Shown piece after piece: positions 53,081 to 62,977 of a DNA stretch of 64,000 nucleotides (its first letter is position 1; every line of letters starts with the position of its first letter). The stretch is from Sideroxydans sp. (GTDB taxonomy: Bacteria > Pseudomonadota > Gammaproteobacteria > Burkholderiales > Gallionellaceae). The position numbers and the translations under genes are program-made. Below the pieces are notes generated by a model. The model saw nothing but the letters and a program-made list of their open reading frames with translations. It was not told the origin of the DNA and made no database searches. Location of the stretch: assembly GCA_028710605.1 (NCBI GenBank), contig JAQTTU010000013.1, forward strand, positions 1-64,000, in the 5' to 3' direction.

Positions 53081-53824
53081 TCAATTAGTCTTCGCACGCC
53101 GGAAGAGCGCATCCATTTCAATAATCTCACCAGTTAAAGGTGACGTGTGAAAGTTCATCGGCCTTGAAAATTCGAACCCATTGCCTTTTAATAAGCTTTG
53201 GATGCTTTGGAAATCGCGCTCACCTTGATACAAATTCGCAAAAGAAACTTCGATCAATACCCATTCGACCACTTTTAGAAATCCTTCACCTCCACGGATC
53301 ACCCTGTCTTCAAAGCCTTGCACATCAATCTTCAACAAGATTGGGGCTTCTAATTCCTTAACTAGAAAAAGAGTATCCAGCGTAGAGATTGGCACTTTCA
53401 ATTCTCGTTCAACGACAGACCCTGGAAAAGAACTGATACGATCCTCTCCAAGTGGCAACAAGGAACTCACTTGAGAATCTCGGTTTACATAAAACTTCGC
53501 CTCACCTATTGACTCACCCAATGCGACTACTGAAATGCTGACGTTACTTTCATGGCTGGTATTCTTCCGCAACAATTCAGCAGTAATCGGATCAGGCTCA
53601 ATCGAATATATCTGAGCCTCTTTGAACAATCTGGATGCAGCAACCGCAAATTGACCAACATTTGCGCCTACGTCAATCACCGTCTTGGGGAGAACCTTTG
53701 CCTTTTTTAGACGAGAGATAATTAAAAAAGATGCCATCGAGAATTTGGGCCAGCTGACAAGTGCACTTATCGCCCCATTGATTTCCATCAAGGCCAGCAG
53801 TGCTCGTAATTTTGAAAAAAACAT
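53081..53824 (-). CDS. FkbM-family SAM-dependent methyltransferase (247 aa)
   Basis: The SAM-binding motif is VIDVGANVGQFAVAASRLF with the acidic SIEPDP of strand 2, and the C-terminal block ILLKIDVQGFEDRVIRGG is the FkbM signature. It probably methylates a sugar hydroxyl of the polysaccharide repeat unit. Start ATG at 53824, two bases after the preceding stop codon. Confidence 0.88.
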   Translation of the reverse strand: MFFSKLRALLALMEINGAISALVSWPKFSMASFLIISRLKKAKVLPKTVIDVGANVGQFAVAASRLFKEAQIYSIEPDPITAELLRKNTSHESNVSISVVALGESIGEAKFYVNRDSQVSSLLPLGEDRISSFPGSVVERELKVPISTLDTLFLVKELEAPILLKIDVQGFEDRVIRGGEGFLKVVEWVLIEVSFANLYQGERDFQSIQSLLKGNGFEFSRPMNFHTSPLTGEIIEMDALFRRAKTN

Positions 53825-53826
53825 CT

Positions 53827-54984
53827 TTATCCCTTTATTTGAATAGAATTATATAGCGACATCCACAATGGCATGATCGCGTTCCAGCTATAGCGCTTCT
53901 CAACAAGCACCCTACTTTGTTCACCTCGATCTTTTTGCTCACTCTCGGTCCATGAACATGCTTTTTCAATCGCAGTTTGCATGTCAGTTATATTGGGGTG
54001 GATCAATATCCCACCACCGGACTCCCAGTCAAACAGTCCAGTCTGGTGCGATGTAATAGTCGGCAATCCATAGACTGCAGCTTCTAGATTGACCAAACCC
54101 ACAACTTCCGAATGAGATGGCACTGCCATAACCCATGCTTTGCGCAACCAACGGACTTTTTCTTCACCGAATACCGGACCGAGGAAGGCCACTCGCTCTC
54201 CCAGATGATTTTCTGCAACGATCCGATCAAGTTCAGTCTGATACACTTTAGACCAAACTGGACCGATGATCACAACACGCCATTTTTGTGCAATCGTTGA
54301 CCTAGCGAAGGCATTCAAGAGAATATCGACACCCTTCTTGGGTTCGATCCTACCCAAAAATAAAATGATAGGCTCGCGCTCAACATAAGCACCATCCATA
54401 TCAAGCATTTCATTTATATCAATCGCGTTGGGGATAACCTCAATGCGATTCTTCGGAAACAGAACATGGAGGTTCTGTTGCTCCATCGGCGTGATGGCAT
54501 GAACAACAGCCGCTGTTTTTAAGGCCGGATATGCAAACATATTCCAATAGACTTGCTTTTTTATACGGATACGCCAGCCCTGCTGTTCCCACAACCATGG
54601 CTCAAGCATGCCATGCGCAGTAACAATGAATGGCATCCCTGATTCATGCGCTATCTTGGCTGCGAAATAATGCGGAGCCGACCAAATACCGTGCAAGTGA
54701 AAAACAGGTGATGCTGAACCTTCAGCATCGGCAAGTCGCGCGATGCCTGCACGCAAGCCATCACCCCAAGACCATGCACGACGAACAAGCTTTGATGGAA
54801 ATGCAAAAGATTCGACCGCAGTTGGCAGCGCCCCCCGCTCACCCAAGGCATGCACGATTTGAACTTGAACGCCTTGATGTGCCAATCGAGTGGACAACTG
54901 GCGCACCACTGCAGGCACCCCGCCGGCAACTGCTGAAACATCCTCGGCAATATGCACCACCCGCAGTTTGTTGACTTTTATCAA
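53827..54984 (-). CDS. GT4 glycosyltransferase (about 385 aa)
   Basis: The N-terminus KLRVVHIAEDVSAVAGGVPAVVRQLS is a GT-B start with the Gly-rich acceptor loop, and the C-terminal half has ILFLGRIEPKKGVDILLNAF and SEVVGLVNLEAAVYGLP (E-x7-E). I favour the TTG at 54984: its last two bases overlap the previous stop (TTGA) and GGGGAG lies six bases upstream. An ATG at 55011 in the previous gene gives nine more residues. The donor sugar is unknown. Confidence 0.85.
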   Translation of the reverse strand: MIKVNKLRVVHIAEDVSAVAGGVPAVVRQLSTRLAHQGVQVQIVHALGERGALPTAVESFAFPSKLVRRAWSWGDGLRAGIARLADAEGSASPVFHLHGIWSAPHYFAAKIAHESGMPFIVTAHGMLEPWLWEQQGWRIRIKKQVYWNMFAYPALKTAAVVHAITPMEQQNLHVLFPKNRIEVIPNAIDINEMLDMDGAYVEREPIILFLGRIEPKKGVDILLNAFARSTIAQKWRVVIIGPVWSKVYQTELDRIVAENHLGERVAFLGPVFGEEKVRWLRKAWVMAVPSHSEVVGLVNLEAAVYGLPTITSHQTGLFDWESGGGILIHPNITDMQTAIEKACSWTESEQKDRGEQSRVLVEKRYSWNAIMPLWMSLYNSIQIKG

Positions 54985-55982
54985 GAAAGCTCCCCATGAG
55001 TTTTCATCCATTGAGCCGTGATGTGAACACCTTCTTCCATAGAATATGGCAATTCACCCGCAATCCTCTTTAGTGGCTCGAGGTCATGTACCATGGGAGT
55101 TAGCAAATTATTCAACCTGAAAGTCGTCAGGGGGGGATGCCTCCATCCAAGCAACTTGAGCGCATCCCCACCCAATGCCACAACACGTAACAGCCCAACA
55201 CTCATCGCCATTATAGGTGAGGCACCCAGTTCACATTGAATCGTGTTAGCCATCTTTGCTACATTGATTGGTGGATAATCAGCAAGGTAGATCGTTTTTT
55301 TATCGATTGATTCGTCGTCCGCATCTAACAGCCGTTGCAACTCATACACTGTGTTGCCTACAAAACCGAAGGATTTAAGTATCTCGACATTGCCCGGATG
55401 AACATACCTACCCTTGGCAACAGACAGAAAAAATGTTTTATAGGGCACATCGAACCATTGCCCCCAGATCGAGGTTGGACGCACGATAACCCATGGACAT
55501 GGAAGACAATCCGCCGCATCGCGAACGATCTGTTCGCCGATCACCTTGCTTTCACCATATGGGGTCGAGGGACAATAATCAAACTCATTCGCAGGTTGAT
55601 ATCCAATACGGCACACTAATCTTGAAGAGGCAAATACAACCCTACGAACTGAACTGACTCCTTTGATCGCGTCGATCAGATTTCGCACTCCATCAGTATT
55701 TGCAGCATAGTCGGACAGCGACTTACCGTCCAGATCAGTGCGCGCCCCCATGTGAAAGATAAAGTTAGGTTGGAACTCACATATGGACTTTGTCAAAGTC
55801 TCCCTATCCAACAGATTGGTTCTTTTCCAATAGTTGCTGTGAGCAGGATTACGTGGTTGCGCCACATCTAGATTGATAACTTGCGCACCTCTCGAGATAA
55901 AATACTCAACTAGGTTCGTCCCTATAAACCCAGACCCCCCCGTAACCAAAACACGTTGGCAATCATCCACTTGCAAATTCAT
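54981..55982 (-). CDS. NAD-dependent epimerase/dehydratase, extended SDR (333 aa)
   Basis: The nucleotide-binding motif is VTGGSGFIGTNLVEYF and the catalytic YxxxK is YGESK (STPYGESKVIGEQ). The Ser of the triad lies in FASSRLVCR, which departs from the common SSxxVYG pattern. It modifies a nucleotide sugar; substrate not clear. Confidence 0.85.
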   Translation of the reverse strand: MNLQVDDCQRVLVTGGSGFIGTNLVEYFISRGAQVINLDVAQPRNPAHSNYWKRTNLLDRETLTKSICEFQPNFIFHMGARTDLDGKSLSDYAANTDGVRNLIDAIKGVSSVRRVVFASSRLVCRIGYQPANEFDYCPSTPYGESKVIGEQIVRDAADCLPCPWVIVRPTSIWGQWFDVPYKTFFLSVAKGRYVHPGNVEILKSFGFVGNTVYELQRLLDADDESIDKKTIYLADYPPINVAKMANTIQCELGASPIMAMSVGLLRVVALGGDALKLLGWRHPPLTTFRLNNLLTPMVHDLEPLKRIAGELPYSMEEGVHITAQWMKTHGELS

Positions 55983-56026
55983 GCTTTGTTTTCCTCAATA
56001 TTGAGTGATTATCGTCTGATTTGCTT

Positions 56027-56794
56027 TTATGGCAGCAGCATTTTTCGGTTTAACAAATTCTTTATACATAATTTTAGATAGCTCAACCCATACTTAACAT
56101 ATGATCCAACAAGATTTGTAGATTGATGTTTTTGCTGCAACCTAATTGACTCGTTGAATACTTTAGCTATATTTTTGCGAGAAACACCACTGTTCCCACA
56201 ACAAGCCACCACGCAATCAAAATCAGCAGTTGAGAGTTGATTTCCAGCTCTCATCAAGAACTCATAGTCCCCTGCTATCTTGTAGCTCTCATCGAACAAG
56301 CCATATTCCTCAAATAGCACTCTCCGATGCAATACACCCACATGACAGATGTTCATATATCTTCGAAATCGCCCCCAGCACCATGGCTCACCAAAAACCT
56401 TAACTGCTTCGCCCTCTGGATTTAGTTCAGTATTTCTAACCGTAATCAGGTCTGCATTTGTTCTCGCAGCAAATTTTATAAGGTCATCAAGGATAGTATC
56501 TGTTGCAAAGTAATCATCTGCTCCTATAAAAACAATCCACTCCCCCTTGGCCATTTTCAATGCCTTGTTCCAAGCGCTATAGATTCCATTATCCGGAGAG
56601 CTTTCAACATAAGAACAAATTGCAGTGTAGCGACCGATCTTATCAAGCGTATCGTCAGTTGATACACCATCAATCACAATGAGTTCAAAATCTCTAAAGC
56701 TCTGGCTTGCGATGCTTTGCAAACACCGCTCGATTGTGCCACCCGCATTTAGCGTGGCTAATATTATTGTCAGTTCAGGGGAATGCTGTTTCAT
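56027..56794 (-). CDS. GT2 (GT-A fold) glycosyltransferase (255 aa)
   Basis: LTIILATLNAGGTIERCLQSIASQSF and ELIVIDGVSTDDT are GT2 signatures; the metal site is GADDY. The region around KAKGEWIVFIGADDYF and the later LMRAGNQ resemble WcaE-like transferases of colanic-acid clusters. It stands alone between gaps of 44 and 124 bases, in which I see no signal. AT-rich codon use. Confidence 0.85.
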   Translation of the reverse strand: MKQHSPELTIILATLNAGGTIERCLQSIASQSFRDFELIVIDGVSTDDTLDKIGRYTAICSYVESSPDNGIYSAWNKALKMAKGEWIVFIGADDYFATDTILDDLIKFAARTNADLITVRNTELNPEGEAVKVFGEPWCWGRFRRYMNICHVGVLHRRVLFEEYGLFDESYKIAGDYEFLMRAGNQLSTADFDCVVACCGNSGVSRKNIAKVFNESIRLQQKHQSTNLVGSYVKYGLSYLKLCIKNLLNRKMLLP

Positions 56795-56918
56795 AGGATA
56801 ATATGTTGGTATGACAAAAAATTATGGACAATAAAGAACGCTGCCAATCTAGGCCGCTCAACTGTTTGTGCAACTCTAACCACAGCATTAGGATCGAACC
56901 GCGAAGATGCAGGTTCGA

Positions 56919-58538
56919 TTATCTCATAGGAACGAGTTTCCACAATGAAACAGAGGATGGCTCTAGATCGATATCCGTAAGATTTACGGCACCATTATTT
57001 ATTGGAACAATGGAATCTTTAAGCTGGTGCAACCCCAATTTTTTCTGATCCATAGGCAAGCCTCGTTTGAAATTGCTATAGGCGTTACCATGTGTTTCGT
57101 CCACCAAGTAACGGGTTACTTTTACTTTGGCTGTCGCAAAAGGTAATCCAACAATTTGCAGATTTATTCGTTCAGTTTTTGCGCGCTCTCTTGAGGTAAG
57201 AAAATCCCAATTTTGATTGAACACAAGCACTCCAACCTTTCGATTACTCGCCCCAGCCAATACACCGAGTGATCCCACAGCGGAAGCTTTCACACGCTGC
57301 TCGGGTAGCATCATAAACATTAACGCCACATCGTAGAATGCCTTTGTAGTGACATTATCGGAAAGCAAAAACCCAGGCCAAGACCAATTATTTGTTGTGC
57401 TTGTTGGTGTGGAAGTGTGGTCACGTAGAATCAACGCCATCCCATCATCGACCTTAGCATCTACCATATCTATCAAAAATCGAGCAGTCCACGCCGCACC
57501 TATATGATTGCCATTGATGACTCCTTTAAGGGCCTCGTTGACTACATTGCTTGGTCCCCATTCTGTTATGTAAATAGGAACACCATTCAACCCCTCGTTA
57601 TTCAAACTGTTTCGGATGTATTCGATCTGCCCTGCAAATGACGGATATGGACCGAACGCTGGCAAACCCGCCAACGCCGATTCATTCCCGTAAAAATGGA
57701 ATGAGCAGAAGTCTAGGCGCAACTTTTGCTTCACCACATCTTTGGCAAACTGTCCGTACCAATTGAAACTACCACCGGCAAAAGTGTAGGGGCCAGAATC
57801 CGGGCCTCCGATTCTTAGGCTTAACTCTGGGTGTTCACGGGACAATCTATCTGCGGCACCAGACCAGACTTGGTACAAGTGCAAATAAGCCGCATACATT
57901 GCTGAGTCGCCATATGGCAATTTATTCGGAAGCAACCAAGATGCACCATTGATATCCGGTTCATTTGCAACCTCGAAATCTGCCCTCATAATTCCTTGTT
58001 CGACCATCACATACTTCAGGAAAGCATAAGCATATTGCCCATAAATCTCCCAGTCACTTACCCCGAATTTTTTTTCGCCTTTTTCGATCAACAATGCAGA
58101 CTGAGGGTTTTGCCCTACGATGATGTGAGGAATCAAGTGATATTTTTTGCAATCTTGCAGCCCCGGCTGCAATGATTTGAAATCAAACTTAACTTGATGT
58201 TTTGCCGAATCTATTTGAACCATATTCCTGGACTCGACATTAATCAGTCGGATTTTGGTTAGACCCAGGGGTTGAAGTCGCTGCCAAGTTTCAGGAGAAA
58301 TTGGTTTCTCCCATGATGCCCCCTGAAAATATCCTCTCATCTGTTTGATATCACCATGGCCTGATACATCGTAGGCAGCATGTGCATCAACCGTAATGAG
58401 TTGTGGCGCTTCTGTTTTGGCAGTTTGTGCAGCACTTACCACAACAGACTGCATAAGCAGGATGGTACACAGCATCGCTATCCAATAAGAAATGCGCGCA
58501 AAATGGATGAAGAAACTTGAGAGAATCCTGTTAGACAT
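56919..58538 (-). CDS. Secreted GH39-like glycoside hydrolase (539 aa)
   Basis: A long signal peptide (hydrophobic 14-36, MLCTILLMQSVVVSAA) predicts export. The TIM-barrel residues fit clan GH-A: acid/base Glu193 (FEVANEPDI) and nucleophile Glu326 (YITEWGPSN), followed by a beta-sandwich C-terminus. The layout recalls PslG, the GH39 enzyme inside the Pseudomonas Psl locus that trims the polysaccharide during synthesis; whether this one acts on its own product is inference. It overlaps the preceding polymerase gene by one base (TAATG). Confidence 0.8.
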   Translation of the reverse strand: MSNRILSSFFIHFARISYWIAMLCTILLMQSVVVSAAQTAKTEAPQLITVDAHAAYDVSGHGDIKQMRGYFQGASWEKPISPETWQRLQPLGLTKIRLINVESRNMVQIDSAKHQVKFDFKSLQPGLQDCKKYHLIPHIIVGQNPQSALLIEKGEKKFGVSDWEIYGQYAYAFLKYVMVEQGIMRADFEVANEPDINGASWLLPNKLPYGDSAMYAAYLHLYQVWSGAADRLSREHPELSLRIGGPDSGPYTFAGGSFNWYGQFAKDVVKQKLRLDFCSFHFYGNESALAGLPAFGPYPSFAGQIEYIRNSLNNEGLNGVPIYITEWGPSNVVNEALKGVINGNHIGAAWTARFLIDMVDAKVDDGMALILRDHTSTPTSTTNNWSWPGFLLSDNVTTKAFYDVALMFMMLPEQRVKASAVGSLGVLAGASNRKVGVLVFNQNWDFLTSRERAKTERINLQIVGLPFATAKVKVTRYLVDETHGNAYSNFKRGLPMDQKKLGLHQLKDSIVPINNGAVNLTDIDLEPSSVSLWKLVPMR

Positions 58539-59857
58539 TATTCAGCCAACCTCGATTGGAATATCGGGCGAAAGAAGCGTCTCTGGATAGGGTGCGCGAT
58601 ATAAAACCTGAGAAACCCAACCACTAACCACAAGTGCCAGATGGAGTAATCGATCCGCGCCCTTTGCATTGCAGAGAAGGCCAGAACCAGCACCATAATA
58701 CCCAAGATAGTAACCTCACTGTTCGCTAAGAAAACCGAACGCACAGATAGCCAAATTAATACCAAGCCTGAGATGAAATAGAAAAAATAACCCAATACAC
58801 CCGCTTCAGCCAAGGTCGCCAACCACCCTACGGGCGAAACAAAGCCTATTGCCTTAACCCCCGGCCCTACACCCTCAGGGTGTATAGCAATCAGTTGGAA
58901 TAATTTTTCCAGATACTCCAGACGCTCGCCATATGAGGTTGTCCCCTGATCATCTCCAGACTTGGTTTCAAGATAATGAGTAACCAAGTCAATTAAGTCG
59001 GCACTGGATTGATAAATTATAAAAATTCCTATGACTGCAATCAGCGTAACAAGCAGTGGTACGGCAGACCTCTTTTTCATTAGATAAGCTATCAACAGTA
59101 CTGCGCCCGCCATCATCGCGCCCACCGACCATGTCAACAGCAATGCGACTATCATTATTCCGACATACCACATCCAGCGCTTATAAAATGACCAAATAAT
59201 GGCCAGCAACAGCATGAAAGCAAATGTCCCCGGTTCATCGGCAAATGATTGTAGCCGGATAACAGTCAGTCCACCGGGAATAGACAGTTGCCCCCAACCC
59301 AACCCAATCCCATAAAATTCACGCGTAGTCTCCCCTACCCCTTCTACTCCTACCGTCCCAATATTAGAGATAATATTTATGGATACAAGCGCCACCATAG
59401 CGATTCCAGTGACAGCCCCCAAGAATACAAGGGTGGTATAGCGATCCAGAGTCCATCGATATACCTCTAAAGGCAAGAGGAAAAATAGCATACATGCAGC
59501 CATTACCTTGACATAAACTAAAGCCAAGTCAGCAGCTGTAGATGCATCCGCATGCAACAAGGTCGCGACCGTAAGAAACAAAAGGTAAATTCCATAGGCC
59601 ACAAATAATATAGTAATCCTAGGATCCGAAATTCTCCCGTTGCGCGGCAACCGTATCCGAGGATTGAGAATCAGGACAATCAGGTTTAATAACAACAGGG
59701 ACAGAAACCCGATCTTATATCCCCCTTTTGGAAAGAAGTACTGGATAAACAAAGGGTGTGATAAAAAAGAATAAGCTAAAAAAATAACCAGTAGCCACTC
59801 TCGTAAGGAATTCGGCGGGCGGGTATCGTCAATCAAACCTTCTCTTCTTAATGCCAT
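58538..59857 (-). CDS. O-antigen polymerase-like membrane protein (Wzy-type, 439 aa)
   Basis: About 10-12 hydrophobic segments and a large periplasmic loop (about residues 270-330, YLETKSGDDQGTTSYGERLEYLEKLF) fit Wzy/O-antigen ligase-type proteins. I chose the ATG at 59857 (MALRREG), preceded by GGCGAGGGGG, instead of the earlier in-frame codon inside the sulfotransferase gene. Wzy proteins polymerise lipid-linked repeat units in the periplasm. Assignment is by topology and context; sequence identity is weak for this family. Confidence 0.78.
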   Translation of the reverse strand: MALRREGLIDDTRPPNSLREWLLVIFLAYSFLSHPLFIQYFFPKGGYKIGFLSLLLLNLIVLILNPRIRLPRNGRISDPRITILFVAYGIYLLFLTVATLLHADASTAADLALVYVKVMAACMLFFLLPLEVYRWTLDRYTTLVFLGAVTGIAMVALVSINIISNIGTVGVEGVGETTREFYGIGLGWGQLSIPGGLTVIRLQSFADEPGTFAFMLLLAIIWSFYKRWMWYVGIMIVALLLTWSVGAMMAGAVLLIAYLMKKRSAVPLLVTLIAVIGIFIIYQSSADLIDLVTHYLETKSGDDQGTTSYGERLEYLEKLFQLIAIHPEGVGPGVKAIGFVSPVGWLATLAEAGVLGYFFYFISGLVLIWLSVRSVFLANSEVTILGIMVLVLAFSAMQRARIDYSIWHLWLVVGFLRFYIAHPIQRRFFRPIFQSRLAE

Positions 59858-59874
59858 ACCCCCCCCTCGCCCAG

Positions 59875-60699
59875 TTAATGCCCGTCGCCGCGCACAGCCA
59901 GCCTTACACAAGCATCCCAGACAAATTTGCCCAATTTCCCGACAGTTCCATTTAGTTTGCGCATCTCTTGCAATGACTTATCAAAATCTTCAATATTTGA
60001 AATATCCAACATCAACCTGTCGTGCGCGGCTTGATATAACTTCATATCGTAGTGGTTCATTTCTCGAATTTCATCCAGCACCGCCGCATCTATGGCGGAC
60101 TTATTTTTTTTTCCAACATTCTTGGATGTGTAGAAACTACTATTCCAGCCGAGCTTATTTTTCATTATGAAAATACTCTCGTCGAACATTTCTTGGATAC
60201 CTACCACAACCATAGCATTCAAATGATCGAGCGCGAGTTGATAATCAGACTCGCTGCATTTATCACGGTTCATTGCTTCCCAACTGGCCAAAATACGAAC
60301 TTGGCCGTTATCGATTTCGCTGCTTACTCCGGATTTCACAAATTCCGGCAAGCTCATACGGATTATTTCTTTGTGCAAATAATGCTCTGAATACTTTCGC
60401 GCAAAATGATAGTAAGAAATGGTTCTATCGACCGGATGCCTTAACATTGTCCCGTAAGACACAGTCCTGTTGCCGGGAAACAGCTCGTGAATTCCATAAC
60501 CAAAATGTCCAAACAAAGCATCGCTTTTGGACACATTGGCATGATTTCTGTCCACCCATTGTTCGGGTGTCGTTCCAAAATCGGGGTAATACGTGGTCAT
60601 TCTTTTGAACAAATAATTCTGGGAAAAAACATCCCGCATCGTATTCCCCGCTGTTTTTGGAACATGGAGGAACATAAACAATTTTTCTTTATTAGCCAT
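59875..60699 (-). CDS. Sulfotransferase-family protein (274 aa)
   Basis: The PAPS 5'-phosphosulfate loop is FLHVPKTAGNTM (residues 10-21), and the 3'-phosphate motif is LRHPVDRTISYYHFA (86-100). These belong to carbohydrate sulfotransferases of the heparan-2-O/Gal-3-O type. In the polysaccharide cluster it would add sulfate to a sugar, giving an acidic polymer. No PAPS-synthesis genes are in the window. The gene is cytoplasmic by sequence (no signal peptide). Confidence 0.85.
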   Translation of the reverse strand: MANKEKLFMFLHVPKTAGNTMRDVFSQNYLFKRMTTYYPDFGTTPEQWVDRNHANVSKSDALFGHFGYGIHELFPGNRTVSYGTMLRHPVDRTISYYHFARKYSEHYLHKEIIRMSLPEFVKSGVSSEIDNGQVRILASWEAMNRDKCSESDYQLALDHLNAMVVVGIQEMFDESIFIMKNKLGWNSSFYTSKNVGKKNKSAIDAAVLDEIREMNHYDMKLYQAAHDRLMLDISNIEDFDKSLQEMRKLNGTVGKLGKFVWDACVRLAVRGDGH

Positions 60700-60707
60700 A
60701 ATGAAAG

Positions 60708-61664
60708 TTACCGAGATTTTATTTTTATGAAATACCGTTGAAAAATATTTTTGATTAAAAACAATAAATCAATCTTATTGTTTTTTCTGGTAGGATAAAA
60801 ATCATCCAATGTCGTAATTCCATACTTGCGCGCTTTGAATCTTAATAAATGAGTTAAGTTGATGGTGTTTAGTTTCTTCAACAGCGTAGCATCAACAACA
60901 TAATTTTCTGCAAAATAGCCCTTAGCTAAGTCGTAATGCAAAGGGATTTTACCCAATGGGGCGGATGTTGAAATTGAGCCTTGATGTGCCCTAAAAAATG
61001 AAAGCGGCTCATTCACTACAGCGAATTTTGGATAATGCTGAGCAGTGAGCAAAAAAAGAAGCAGATCATTGCCAATAGCATGAAAGCAAAAATCACTTGC
61101 AACTCGGTTAGGGACATGCAACATCAAATTCTTCTTTACATCAGAAGTTCTAAACAATGCGCATCCAGGCGAGTATGGGTAGTTTTTGTTACCCAACAAT
61201 ACCCCTTCAATGTATTTCCTTGAATCAACAACCGATGTCTCGATGGTCGAATACAATCTTTGACTTTTATCCTCGGCAGCTCTCTCAAACAATTCAACTG
61301 ATGAATAGACAAAACCAATTTTGGGATCACGAAGATATGGAAGCGTTTTAGTTAAATATTCTGGGTGAATTAAATCGTCTGACCATAATATTTTTATGTA
61401 TTCACCATGCGCTTGAGCTAAACATGCAAGCCAATTACTAACTGGTCCGATGTTTCTATCATTGCGAAATGCTCGTACTCGAGCATCTTTTATTGCGAAT
61501 TGTTGGCAAATTTCCCATGTCTTATCTGTACTAGCGTTATCAACCACGATAACTTCAATGTTGGCATAAACCTGCATAAGAGCTGATTCAATGCACTCAG
61601 CGATGAATTCCTGACGGTTGTATGTCGGAATAAGAATGCTTACGAGGGAACTCAGATTGTTCAT
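60708..61664 (-). CDS. GT2 (GT-A fold) glycosyltransferase (318 aa)
   Basis: VSILIPTYNRQEFIAECIES, IEVIVVDNASTDKTWEIC and the metal-binding WSDDLIHPEY are GT2 signatures. The C-terminal part is basic and helical, perhaps membrane-associated. AT-rich codon use like its neighbours. It ends 8 bases before the sulfotransferase start. Confidence 0.88.
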   Translation of the reverse strand: MNNLSSLVSILIPTYNRQEFIAECIESALMQVYANIEVIVVDNASTDKTWEICQQFAIKDARVRAFRNDRNIGPVSNWLACLAQAHGEYIKILWSDDLIHPEYLTKTLPYLRDPKIGFVYSSVELFERAAEDKSQRLYSTIETSVVDSRKYIEGVLLGNKNYPYSPGCALFRTSDVKKNLMLHVPNRVASDFCFHAIGNDLLLFLLTAQHYPKFAVVNEPLSFFRAHQGSISTSAPLGKIPLHYDLAKGYFAENYVVDATLLKKLNTINLTHLLRFKARKYGITTLDDFYPTRKNNKIDLLFLIKNIFQRYFIKIKSR

Positions 61665-61666
61665 GG

Positions 61667-62977
61667 CTACTTATTTCTTAGTACAAAATAGGTCTCAAAG
61701 GGGCCAATCACGGCAAACAATAGCAGACTTGCACACGTAGCTAGTACCACACCTTCCACCCCAGTTCCAATGTATTTCGTTAAAATAAATGCTATTGGTA
61801 TATTTATAATCATGGCAAGAATTGCTGAAAACATTTGAAACCTTATCTTTCCAATCCCATTAAGAAAATAGGCAAAAATACTATTCCATGATGATATTAT
61901 TACAAAAAGACCCATGCTGATAATAATTGGCATTGGCACAACTAATTGATCCCCGATCCAAATTTTAATTACTGGTTTTGCAATTATTATGAACATCAGT
62001 ACAACCAATACAATTATCCCAAACAACCACAACTGCTTCCCTATCACTTTCCTTATCCAAACAAAATCACCGCGATGATACGCATCTGTATAGGATGAGC
62101 ACAATGGGACTGTAAGCAATCCGAACATCATTGTTATTACCCCAAAAAATTTAAATACAACATCGTAAGGTGTCACGAATTCTGGCCCAAATAATTGGGC
62201 AATAAGGATTTTGCTCGTCGTAAAAATAATAAGCACTGCGATCTGTATCGCAAAAAACTGCAGGCCTAAATTCAACAAAGGACGGACATGACTAAAATCC
62301 AATGACAGTTTGGGGATCAGGCTATGATTGCCCTTGTAGAACCAGCCACTCAGCAATGCATTCGCACCAACCATGGATACACCATATGCAGTGGCTAAAT
62401 AGAGCAACGAAGCGTCCGTTGTTTTTGCTATAACATAAACAAAAAACAGCGATAGTGCATTGAACAGGAATTGTCCCATCACTATGAACGATGTTTTTTG
62501 TACCGCATTGAGCACCGGATTAATTAAGCTTACCCAGAAATTCAAGGCAATGAAAAAGCCGGTAATTAACACGGCATAACTTAATTTATTTGCCGAAATG
62601 GACTGTGTATTGAAAATCGTTTGCCAAGGCACGATAAATGCGACAAGTGCCAGTATCACAAACACCGTGAGTGAGATCAGTCCAATCAGACTATAGGCGG
62701 ACGAAATATAACTTCGCGCCTCATCAGGCTGATTCTTCGCAAGCGACTCGGCCAGTTTATTGCGCAGACCGTTGCCCAATCCCAAATCAAAGAAGGTGAT
62801 CCAGGTCATCACCGACAACATTGTTGACCAAACACCAAACTGTTCTTGACCCAGATAATGAATCATTAAAGGGACAGCCAAGAACGAGCAGCCGACAGCC
62901 AGCCCTTTAAATACCGCCGAACCCTTTACTTGCCGCAAGTAATTTCGCGATCTTTCCTGGGAGACAGTTTTCGTCAT
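61667..62977 (-). CDS. Polysaccharide flippase, Wzx/MOP type (436 aa)
   Basis: About 12 transmembrane segments and the N-terminal pattern [37 protein letters not shown], then [14 protein letters not shown], match Wzx-like flippases that move lipid-linked repeat units to the periplasmic side. I chose the ATG at 62977, whose ATGA overlaps the stop of the epimerase gene; an ATG at 62995 is also possible. With the Wzy-like gene it indicates Wzx/Wzy-dependent assembly. Confidence 0.9.
   Translation of the reverse strand: MTKTVSQERSRNYLRQVKGSAVFKGLAVGCSFLAVPLMIHYLGQEQFGVWSTMLSVMTWITFFDLGLGNGLRNKLAESLAKNQPDEARSYISSAYSLIGLISLTVFVILALVAFIVPWQTIFNTQSISANKLSYAVLITGFFIALNFWVSLINPVLNAVQKTSFIVMGQFLFNALSLFFVYVIAKTTDASLLYLATAYGVSMVGANALLSGWFYKGNHSLIPKLSLDFSHVRPLLNLGLQFFAIQIAVLIIFTTSKILIAQLFGPEFVTPYDVVFKFFGVITMMFGLLTVPLCSSYTDAYHRGDFVWIRKVIGKQLWLFGIIVLVVLMFIIIAKPVIKIWIGDQLVVPMPIIISMGLFVIISSWNSIFAYFLNGIGKIRFQMFSAILAMIINIPIAFILTKYIGTGVEGVVLATCASLLLFAVIGPFETYFVLRNK

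Noticed and set aside
53140-53361. Small plus-strand frame inside the FkbM gene
   Set aside because: Antisense to a clear methyltransferase, without start signals.
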